A stretch of DNA of 64,000 nt from Anaeramoeba flamelloides (lineage: Eukaryota > Metamonada > Anaeramoebidae): assembly GCA_027625915.1 (NCBI GenBank), contig JANTQA010000043.1:62001-126000 (forward strand), read 5' to 3'. Below the pieces are notes generated by a model. It did not search any database. It saw only the letters and a list, made by a program, of their open reading frames with translations, and had not been told where the DNA came from. Each line of letters opens with the position of its first letter. Position 1 is the first letter of the stretch. Below, piece after piece: positions 45,490 through 54,707 of this stretch. The position numbers and the translations under genes are program-made.

Positions 45490-45690
45490 TACAATCAGTT
45501 TCACTTTTAACACACAAACTTCCAATGAAATTTAAGGCACAAAAAAATCTCAAATTAAAACATATTTTTTGGAATTTTTTTTTGACAAAAATTATTTTAA
45601 TAGAATTTGAATTTTGTGACTTAATTTGAAATTTTTTTTTCTACATTAAAACTCGTTGAAAGTTTGTGTCTTAAAGTGGAACTGACTGTA
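45490..45690. mobile_element. M1 MITE copy 3, nested in R
   Basis: TA-CAATCAGTTTCACTTTTAA to complementary GTGGAACTGACTG-TA. Confidence 0.82.
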
Positions 45691-45830
45691 AATCTTATGG
45701 CGATTTTTCCAACTTTATTGTGAATTGAGCATGATTTCATCAAAACCTCTAATATATAAATCAAAAAATTATCACAAATTTTCATAATTTGATAGTTATA
45801 AATAGTTTTTATAAAAATATTAAAAAGAAT

Positions 45831-46027
45831 TACGGTCATTTCCACTTTAAGACACAAACTTCAACAAATTTAAGGCATAAAAAATTCTCAAATTAATTAA
45901 CAAAATTTGGAATTTTTATTTTTACAAATTATTTGACTAGAATCTGAATTTTGTACCATTATTTGAGATTTTTTTCAAGTCTTAAATGTCAATCAGAGTT
46001 TGTGCCTTAAAAGTGGAACCGGCTGCA
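45831..46027. mobile_element. M1 MITE copy 4
   Basis: TA-CGGTCATTTCCACTTTAAG to AAGTGGAACCGGCTG-CA. Ends diverged, body recognisable. Confidence 0.75.
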
Positions 46028-46660
46028 TAATATTTCTCTAAAATATAAATATTTAGGCTTTTTCTATTTAACATTTTTCGTTTTAATGGCTATTTTGGTC
46101 AAATTCGGATGTTTTTAAATTTTATTCCAGATTAAGAATATTATTTCAATTTGAAATGAAATCAAAATAGATTTTTGTTTTGTTTTGAGAAAGTTTTGGT
46201 ATATAATATATAAACTCTTTTTAAAATAAAAGTACACAGAAATTTTCACGAATTATACATAATTGAATCAAATTAATTGTAGTATTATTACAAATTATTG
46301 GAAACTCATGAAAACATTTTTTTTTAAAAAACTCTAATTATTATTTAAAACTCTTTGAAACAACAGAATAAAAATTAAAAATATTTTAAATATTGATTTC
46401 CCTTTTATTTGAAATGAGAAATTTTGTTTTGTAAATTGTAAAGAAAATAAATTATAAAACCAATAAAAACCTTGGAACACCGTTAATTGGGTAAAAGTTT
46501 TTTACATTTTATTGAGAGCTCTTTACAAGTCAAATTTTAAGTTCTTCAAAGTCTTATTTTAAAGATAAATCCACAATTTCTGGGTATTTTGTTGGAATTG
46601 TGTTTTGTTTCTTTTTTTTTCTTTGTAATTATTTCAATTGGAGTATAAAATAGATGAGCA
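46028..46660. other. AT-rich, nothing seen
   Basis: No gene recognised. Positions 46665-46735 resemble a decayed left half of M1 (AAGTTCCACCTTTTAGATG, then GAAATTGAGACACAAAAAAT). Confidence 0.4.
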
Positions 46661-46781
46661 TAACAAGTTCCACCTTTTAGATGAAAACTTTCGATGAAAT
46701 TGAGACACAAAAAATATAAAATTTTGACACTGTTTTGTATTATATTAAAATAATTTAGTTTGATAAATTTCAATTAAACTA

Positions 46782-47459
46782 TTTTTCAGTCAAAGGGGCC
46801 CAGTTGTAATGATATAATACACGTGTTTAAAGGGTTAGCATAGATATTAGAAGAAAAATTTTATTTTGGAAATATTCAAAATTGAAATCATTTTTTCACA
46901 TTTCTGTTTTTTTTTTTCGATTTTTTTTTAAAAACGTCATTCATTTGCAAATAATTTTTTATTGCAAGATCAATAGTCACTTGGTAAGAACGTGTTATTC
47001 TAATGTCATTGAAACCATGTAAAGATTGTTGAGAAATCTATTGATTTCTATTGCAATTCAATTCGATCTTTGATCTTGATATTTGTTTAATAAAGTTGAA
47101 AAATTTTCACTTAATTTTTAATTCCTTTTTCAAATAGAGACCAAAAATACCAACAAACTTCGTTTGGGTCTTTATTTCTAAAAGAAAAGTATCGAAAATG
47201 AAGTGAAAAATGTTTCATATTTATTATTCAAATACCAGTAGAAGTTCAAAACGAACATCGTTGTTTTTCTCAATAGGGCCCTAAGAATTTGAGTTTTTCA
47301 ATTTTTAAGAAAATTTATTGAGTAATTAGTTTTCTTTCAGACATGTATCAACAATTCTTTGATGTGTATTATTCTCTTTATTTCTTATTTGTTCTTCAAA
47401 GGTCAATTATATAAAATAATTGAAATTTGAAAAAAACGTTAGGGACTTTGACTGAAAAA
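46782..47459. mobile_element. T-family TIR element, copy T1
   Basis: TTTTTCAGTCAAAGGGGCCC at the left and GGGACTTTGACTGAAAAAG at the right, 678 bp. Copies T2 (52474-52996) and T3 (34680-35194) share ends. Confidence 0.68.
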
Positions 47460-47479
47460 GAGTTTAGATGTGAATTAAT

Positions 47480-48450
47480 ATGTGATTTTTTACACTTTAA
47501 TTTCGATGCTGAGTTTGTTTTTTGAAGACTTGAATTTAATGGAATTTAAATTATAATTATTGTTGATAGTTTTAAGTTTAAGTGTGGTTATGAAAGAATA
47601 TTTTATGAAATTCGATTTTGTCAGTTTATTTTTGATATTAAAAATTGTGTTATATATTTTGTTTTTTAATATTTAATTTATTTATATATATATATATATT
47701 TATTTGATTATTTTATTTTTTAAATTTTTTATCTGATAATATTTTAATGTTTTAGTATTGTTGAATATGTAATAGTATAATTGAGGAAGTTAATTGAGTA
47801 TATAATGCAAATTAATATTTGTTTATAATTGTTTTGTATGTGTGTTATTTTATTAAATTAATAGATTTTCTTTATTGAGTAATGTTGATGTTTTATTTTA
47901 ATTGTATTGTATTAATTTTTATATTGGTTTGATTGGAAAAATTTAGTATGTTGTGTATATTATCAGTTGGTTTTTATCTGAGATTTAATGGTTTTGGTTT
48001 TTTTTGATGTTGGTTTGAATTTTATATTTGGTTTTGTTTGTGTTATTGTTATTTATTGTATTTGAGACATTTGAGGGAAAATTTGTGTTTTTGATGTTAA
48101 TTTTTTGTTTATTATTCTGTAAATTTGTATGTGTGGTTAATAATTTTAGATTATATTTTATGTTGTTGAATGAGTTATGTTTGTTTGTTGTGTTAGTTTA
48201 ATTTTAATTCATGTTATGGGTATTATTTAGTTATTATTTTTATTTGTATGATATTTAGATTTTATTATTGAATGTTTTATTGGTAAAAGTATTTAAAGTT
48301 GATATTTTATTATATTATTATATGTTTATGATTGATTTGGTGTTTTAGTTGTTGTTGTATTGAGATAGATATGATGAATAATTATTTTATATTGTTTTTT
48401 GATTGATTTTAGTAATGTATTTATGTTTGTAGTTAGTTAGTGTAGTTTTC
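47480..48450. other. C-depleted G/T-rich tract (~0.9 kb)
   Basis: Counting by eye, only about 11 C occur in 47581-48450 (870 bases), while G is roughly 10 per 60-base line in many lines. The plus strand is therefore strongly T+G-skewed. It consists of irregular TTG/TTTG/GTT words with no fixed period, no ORF and no similarity to the other repeats. The tract ends abruptly at two hairpins. Confidence 0.8.
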
Positions 48451-48495
48451 AGGCCATCTAAAGATGGCCTATCATTTCTACTTTAGTAGAAATGA
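48451..48495. other. Twin perfect tetraloop hairpins at the end of the C-poor tract
   Basis: Hairpin 1 at 48451-48470: AGGCCATC-TAAA-GATGGCCT (8-bp stem). Hairpin 2 at 48472-48495: TCATTTCTAC-TTTA-GTAGAAATGA (10-bp stem). They are one base apart. Their C content contrasts with the ~11 C in the 870 bases before them. Could be an RNA 3' structure or the mark of an excised or inserted element. Confidence 0.7.
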
Positions 48496-48627
48496 AATTA
48501 TTATTATTATTTTTTTTTTGATAACAATTAAAAGAAATTAAAAAATATTGAAATAAATTATTATCAGTTGTTGGTTTCAATATATTTTGATAATAATGTG
48601 TAGCTTTTATTATCTTTTGTCTTTGAT

Positions 48628-48655
48628 TATAGTCAGTTTCACTATTAAGGTACAA
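48628..48655. mobile_element. M1 MITE left-end fragment
   Basis: TATAGTCAGTTTCACTATTA then AGGTAC matches the M1 terminus; no right half found. Confidence 0.5.
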
Positions 48656-48937
48656 AAAATAATACAAAATTAATTTATAAAATTTGTATTGTAATAAAAG
48701 AATTCAAAACATTTTCATTTTAATTGTTTACGAAACAAAATAATTGTTCACTTAACTTAACAAAAAAAATGAATTGATTTTATAAAATTATTGAAAACAC
48801 ATAAATTTTATCTACATTAAACATTTACCCCTTTCTTTCTGTGAATCTTTTTTTTTTTTTTTTGGAAAATTGATCTAATAAATATTTTGGTTAGGTATTT
48901 TTTTTTTAAACTCAAACATTGTATTTGTAAAAAATTA

Positions 48938-50185
48938 ACTATATAATTCCTCATAACTACCGATAATTAAGAGATTAGAATATTGAAAATTTTAGGATAG
49001 TACTGTAGTTCACTGTGGAAAGATTCTGGGAAATCATAAAGTAATTATTAGGCAAAGTTTATAACTTTTCTGATCTTCTTCTTTTGATTTGAAATTGTGT
49101 AAAATAAGAAGCATTTTACTAATAAATTTCAACTTTAAAAATTTTATTTAAAGTTATTTTAGAAGTTTTTTTTAACAAAAAATTTTGACGCCTTTAATCT
49201 CATAAATATATAAAGTTCGCCGCGCTCTCAAGGATTTACGACATTGTTAAATTAATTTGTCCCAAGTCACTCAATTATTTGATCAATAGACGACACAGAA
49301 AAAAGTCCATTAATTTTACCATAAAGGTTGGAAATTGATTGAATTCCCTTTCTTTGTTTAAAACCAAAGTCTAAAATCAAACAACGTTTTTCGTTTTTAA
49401 TTCCAAAGTAATTGATCTCATTTTTTAAAAAATTAAAAACGTTTAGATTCCTTTTTCTTTGAAAAAAGGAGAGAAGAGATCATTTATAAAAGGTTTTCAA
49501 AAGATGAGAAAAAGACATTTATACAAATTTTTGAAATTAGAAAAAAAAATAATCATTTTTTTTTTACTACATCGAGTCAAGAAATTTTGGAGGAATGTTC
49601 AAAATCATTCACTATTAAGAACGCACAATATACGTATAGGTTTTATGTTTGATCACCTTCAGATGTTTCATAATAAGTGCAAAATAAAAGGGGAATTAGA
49701 AACTCATTGATAAGTTGAGGATCTAGTTTTTCTCTGAATGAATTGTAAACCAAGTTTTATCCTTAATGGATAAAAATGTAACCTTTAATTTCAATGTTTA
49801 CAATAAATCCAATAGTAGAAAAAGATCCTTTGAAAAACAAGTTCTTTAAAGTACCATTAAAAAATAACAAATTAGTTGTTTTGGGCATAATTTGTTTATT
49901 TGTTAGTTTTTTTATTGTATTAGATCCCAGAGTTGAAAAAATAAATAGCATCTCAAATTGTTTCATTTGTTCAACATTCACCGTTATATTTCCTCTTCTT
50001 GGATCCCCTTCCAAACTCACAATATGATATTATTCTGGTGCTAAGATGATATTAATCGTGGCTCTTCAAACTTCTCAGTATCATCTTATATCACTTCGAA
50101 AAATCTCATATTTCTCGTTCTTACAGGCTAAACTTGTCACATAATTAAGGAGATTGTTTCCAAATCAAAACAATAAAGACCATTA
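48938..50185 (+). repeat. K-family interspersed repeat, copy K3, with 3' poly(A)
   Basis: Near-complete plus-oriented copy. TAACTATATAATTCCTCATA start, CGCCGCGCTCTCAAGGATTT, ORF segment 49459-49710 ending KGELETH, stem-loop at 50042-50088 (one G-U), and the 3' end CAAATCAAAACAATAAAG. AATAAA is at 50172-50177 and a run of 25 A starts at 50200, the arrangement expected after retroposition of a polyadenylated RNA. Confidence 0.75.
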
Positions 50186-50224
50186 TTTGATGTTCATTCA
50201 AAAAAAAAAAAAAAAAAAAAAAAA

Positions 50225-50637
50225 TTATAAACATTTTCAAGATATGATTTTTATCACTTTAATAAAAAATAAATGATTATTCATTTTCTTAGATAAAATT
50301 TTTACCTTTTATTTTTGATTTATGATATTTTGTGAAAGTTTCAAATAAATTAGGAAATGTGTTATTTGTGAAAATGAAAAACCCAAAAAATATATTTTAA
50401 TTAAAGATTTTTTTTTTTCTTGAATTTGGTTGAAAATATCTGTCCTAAAAAATAGAAATGACATAAAAAAATATTTAGTATAATTGTTTCAAGTATGGAA
50501 TAAAAAATTAAGTCTATAATAATGTCTAGAATTCATATCAAAATTAACAATATTAGATTATTTTTTAATTTTATTTTTCGAGAAAATAGAATTTATGATT
50601 TTGTATTTGAATATCTTGTAATTTTAAATATTTTTTA
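50225..50637. other. AT-rich, nothing seen
   Basis: No gene or repeat recognised. Confidence 0.35.
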
Positions 50638-50841
50638 CCGTATATTCTAATTTTTAGACATGAACTCTAAAAAAAATTTAAGTTATAAAAAAAAAAAAAC
50701 CAAATTAAAGATACATTTTTGGTATTTTTTTTTACAGAAATTATTTTACAATAATCCAAATTTTGTGCCTGAATTTGAGAGTTTTATATTATGCATTAAA
50801 TTTTGATGAAAGTTTGTGTCTTAAATTTGAAACTGACTGTA
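50638..50841. mobile_element. M1 MITE copy 5 (diverged)
   Basis: The right end TTTGAAACTGACTG-TA is clear; the left end is decayed. Confidence 0.6.
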
Positions 50842-50844
50842 TTC

Positions 50845-50965
50845 TTTTGAATTTTGGAAAAGCTTGGTTAGGTTTTCTTGAGTTTTTTTTTATTTGGAAA
50901 ATAGATAGATTTAACAAATAAAACCGAAAACCTCAAGAAAACCAGGGCACTCTATGACACTTTCC
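50845..50965. repeat. Fold-back fragment
   Basis: TTAGGTTTTCTTGAGTTTTT faces AAAACCTCAAGAAAACC around an ATAGATAGATTTAAC loop. Same family as 12060-12420 and 28500-28866. Confidence 0.55.
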
Positions 50966-51357
50966 CTAATTTCTAAATTTTTGTTTAGGAATATTAATAA
51001 AGAGTCATAATTTTCTTTATCATTAACCAATGATAAAATAAATAATGAGTCTTGATTTCGAATAATATTAAGAATATTATTCTTTTTATTCTTTATTTTT
51101 TTTATTCTTTATTTTGAATTAATTCCTGAATCCAAATTTCTCAATTTTTACCCTAAAAAGGGCAAAAAATTGTGAATTTGTCCAATTTTGAAAAAGTTAA
51201 TAATTTTCCGAACAAAATTTCTTAGAAAATATCAATAAACATTACAAAAAATGGATATTTCTACTGATATTTAAAATGAAATTAATTATTAGCCAATAAT
51301 CTTCATGTTAACCCTTTTTTCAGAGAAATTCCAGTAATAAAAAATCCGTAATGGTCA
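50966..51357. other. AT-rich; right part is E-family flank
   Basis: Positions 51270-51357 match 1-82, so the E-family similarity begins before the inverted repeats. Confidence 0.5.
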
Positions 51358-51760
51358 TTTCAAAAATTGTAACTGACTTTTTTTTTTAGTTTTTGGTTTA
51401 ATTATTGGTTTAAAAAACAAAAACAAAATAAGACATTTTTATATCTTTTTAATAATTAAAAAGTAAATTATTAAGAATAATTATTACAGTCAGTTCCAAT
51501 TTTAAGGCACAAACTTTCATCAAAATTTAATGCACAATAAAATCTGAAATTACGGCACAAAATTTGTAATTTTTTTTTTTACAATTTATTTTACTAGAAT
51601 CTGAATTTAGTGTCTTGATTTGAGATTTTTATTGTGCCTTAAATTTCATTGGAAGTTTACACCTTAAAAGTGGAACTGATTGTAATTAATTGTTCTTGAA
51701 TACAATAGTTATATATCTATATTTCAATTTATTATTTCAGATGAGTTACAATTTTTGAAA
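51358..51760. mobile_element. E-family inverted-repeat element, copy 2, with nested M1
   Basis: Ends TTTCAAAAATTGTAACTGAC and GATGAGTTACAATTTTTGAA. Length without the M1 insertion is ~202 bp, matching copy 1 (194 bp). Confidence 0.72.
51485..51684. mobile_element. M1 MITE copy 6, nested in E
   Basis: TA-CAGTCAGTTCCAATTTTAA to GTGGAACTGATTG-TA. The E copy at 83-276 lacks it and reads through with one TA. Confidence 0.85.
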
Positions 51761-52210
51761 ATGAGTTTATTATTTAAAAAGATTGATTCAAAATAGAGTT
51801 CTTGTAAGAAATGAATTCAATATATATTTTTAACAAAATAAATCCCCATTTTTATTTTTGAATTGTTTTTACCAATGAAGTCAACATTTTTAATTCTTTT
51901 TTCAGGTTAGAAAAGCTGGTTATTTTATAACATCATTTTTTTCATTTCAATTTTTTTTCGAAAATTTGGAAAAAACAATCCAAAATAATCCAAATAAACT
52001 ATTTGATAATTGAGTTATTTAATAACTTTTTAAATTTGATTTGTTAATTATAAAAATAAATCTATTTATTAATCTCTTTTAATGTTGAAAGCATTATCAT
52101 AATAAATTTGTAATTCTCATTTAAAAAATTACAATTTTAGCCAATAAAGATTGTAATTTTTTTTTTATTATTATTTTTTTTTGTAATACCAGACTTGGAT
52201 ATTATTATCA
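51761..52210. other. AT-rich, nothing seen
   Basis: No gene recognised. Confidence 0.35.
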
Positions 52211-52395
52211 TACTTTCAGTTTCATTTAAAAAACTCCAAACTTTCAACAAAATTAAAGGCACAACAAAAGCTCCAATTAAAGTATATTTTTCAACAAATT
52301 ATCTTATTGAAAAACTGAAAATGACACTTTAATTTGTGAAATTTTTGTGTTTAATTATCATTCAAAGTTTGTGTCTTTAAAAATAGAACTGACTA
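52211..52395. mobile_element. M1 MITE copy 7 (diverged)
   Basis: TACTTTCAGTTTCATTTAAA at the left to AATAGAACTGACTATTA at the right; internal AAAGGCACAACAAAAGCTCC matches the M1 body. Confidence 0.6.
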
Positions 52396-52473
52396 TTATT
52401 CGAAACTGAATTCTTTAAAAAATAATAATAACAATTTGTTTTTAAATAAAAAAATAATATGTTTATATATTCC

Positions 52474-52996
52474 ATTTCAGTCAAAGGTAACAAGCCAAAA
52501 CTAAAATATCACACTTTACTTTCAAGAATTAACCAAAATAGAGAATTGTTTAAAAATGAGAAAAATAATCAACTTTCTGATTAGAGTTGATATCCTATTA
52601 AAAAAATACCAAAATAAACTATAAAATTTCAAAAAAAAAAAAAAAAATAATAAAAATTTTGGTCCTCTTTCATCTGAAAATATCCTGCTAAATTTCTTTT
52701 GAAAATTATAAAGGTCAACGATATGTTATTTTTGAATTGTAAATTCTATGAAATTCAAAAAGAAACTACAAAGACTCAATTTTCTGAAACTAAATTGGAG
52801 TTTCAAACATTATTTTTTTTTTTTCAAATTTAATTTAAAAAAAAAAAATTAATTGAGTTTATAAAAAAAAAAAAAAGAAAAGGAAAAAATGATTCTGATC
52901 TCAAAATTGAAAATATATTTTGAAGATTTTGTTAAATTAAACTCATAGAATCTGTTTTATTTCTTCAATAAAACTTGAACCTCTTTGACTGAAAAA
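52474..52996. mobile_element. T-family TIR element, copy T2
   Basis: ATTTCAGTCAAAGGTAAC at the left and CCTCTTTGACTGAAAAAG at the right, 523 bp. Confidence 0.62.
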
Positions 52997-53504
52997 GAGT
53001 TTATATTTACTATATATATATATATATTTTTTTTGGGTGAGTTACATCTTTGAAAATGGAGTTTAATTATATCATTTTAATCAAAACCCAATTTAAAATA
53101 TGATATCAAAGTAAATACTACTCTAAAGTTTAATAATATCTTACACCAAAATAAAAGAAAAACAAATAAATAAAAATAAAAAAGAAATTTGAAAACCAAT
53201 TAATCAATAAATATTTAATAATAACTAAGTTACTTAACACCCAAATAAAGAATAAAAAAGCTAAAAATCAATAGAAACGGGTTTATATTTATTTCCCTTT
53301 TTATTCCATTTTTGAACTTCGATTTGATATATATATATATATTTATTTTAAAATTGAAGACAAGTAGCAAAAAAGACATTGTAAATTTAACCTTTTTTAT
53401 TTATTTATTTGATTATTATTTTAGGAATTATTTTTCTAAATAAAACTGTCTGAAAACAACAGTAGATAAAAAAACAATAACAAATTAAATTACAAACAAT
53501 TGGG
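52997..53504. other. AT-rich; E-type end fragment near 53034
   Basis: GGGTGAGTTACATCTTTGAA at 53034-53053 resembles the E-family right end. (TA)n-type runs lie near 53010 and 53325-53345. No gene. Confidence 0.45.
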
Positions 53505-54015
53505 CATACATTAAACAGTTGAAAGAATTACAATACCACACACTTTAAATTCAATTTGGGAATAATTTTGATTTATAAAACAATAACATTTCTTGTATTT
53601 TTTGTTTTTGTTTTCATTTTCTTTTTTCCGAGTTACGTAATCTGTTTCATTAGATCTCGAAAAAAATTTTCGAATGGTTGATAGAAGGTTGATCTTGAGT
53701 TTGTTAAATTGGAAAATCATACATACAATTGTTTGATTGTTTATTACCATTTGATCGATTAACAATTGTTGGTGAAATTTCAACAAATTTATCAATAGAA
53801 TTTTAGTTCAGCTCCTTTCATCATTTTGGACATACTGATTTTTTTATTTTTTTGTTTTAACTTTTTTATATTTGGATGAAAATTATTACTTATAAAAACA
53901 TTAATACCAACTAACTTAAATGTGGTTTTATATTACCTTTGGAAAAATATAATAAATTGGGTGTTATTTTGTCTATTTTGGATTTTGGGTATTTCCGAAA
54001 TTTTGGAATGGGATT
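53505..54015 (+). repeat. D-family dispersed repeat, copy 2
   Basis: Direct copy of 29600-30115; its right boundary abuts an (ATT)n tract. Confidence 0.65.
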
Positions 54016-54024
54016 TATTTTATC

Positions 54025-54094
<70 letters not shown>
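54025..54094. repeat. (ATT)n microsatellite
   Basis: About 23 ATT units with one AGT interruption near the start. Confidence 0.92.
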
Positions 54095-54159
54095 GTTAGT
54101 ATATATAAATTAGAGAATATATCTCCACTCATACTTTTAAAACTAGGAATTCAAAATAA

Positions 54160-54600
54160 AGAAAAAAAAAAAAAATCAAAAAATTTCAAGTTTCTGGTTA
54201 AAAGTTGTTATTGAAAGATCAAATTTTTTTTTTTTTTTTTTTTACGGTAAAAAGAAGAAAAAAATATCTTTTTGTTTTTGATTTTTTTTAAAGGAGGAAA
54301 AGATTCAATAAAAAATATTTTTTTAGATTGTTTTTAACTAAAATGTGATCAAAAAATAAATAAAAAAAAATGGTAAAAGTAAAAATGTTGAAAAAAATAA
54401 AAAAAAAAAGTAAAAGTAAAACTGTTGATGAAAATAAAAAATAAAAAAAAATGACTAAAAATGTAAAAAAAGAAAAAAAAATAAGAAAAAAAAAAATAAA
54501 AGAGAGAAAGAATAAAAAAAAAAAAAAAAAATGGGAAAATAATGTTTGTTTTAATTTTTTTACTTTGAGGTAAATAATCAAAGTAAAAAAAAAACCAAAA
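54160..54600. other. Poly-A/T-rich 3' flank of the coiled-coil gene
   Basis: A-runs with GTAAAAGTAAAA-like and GAAAAAAAATAAGAAA-like words. No coding content. Confidence 0.5.
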
Positions 54601-54707
54601 AAGATAGGATCAACTCAATGTTGATAATTTTGAGAATCGCAATAGTTTTTTATTTTAATAAATAAAGGGCGTAATGTATTTTTGATTAATTTATTGGCTG
54701 ATTTTAT

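Larger units (their letters stand above)
43878..45750 (-). mobile_element. R-family TIR element, full-length copy with two nested MITEs
   Basis: The ends are GAGGTTTTGATGATA (left) and TCATCAAAACCTCT (right), flanked on both sides by ATATAT-type sequence. The interior matches 11390-11669 and, in inverted orientation, 6865-7600 and 8070-8850. M3 (44879-45257) and M1 (45490-45690) are nested; without them the element is about 1.3 kb. TCGCGAT-like words recur near both ends. No transposase seen. Confidence 0.68.

Noticed and set aside
47480-48450. Organellar or bacterial insertion to explain the G/T-rich tract
   Set aside because: No coding capacity, RNA gene or recognisable organellar sequence; only composition differs.
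54288-54581. 97-codon Phe-rich minus-strand frame
   Set aside because: Translation of poly-A/T tracts; composition is that of low-complexity DNA.
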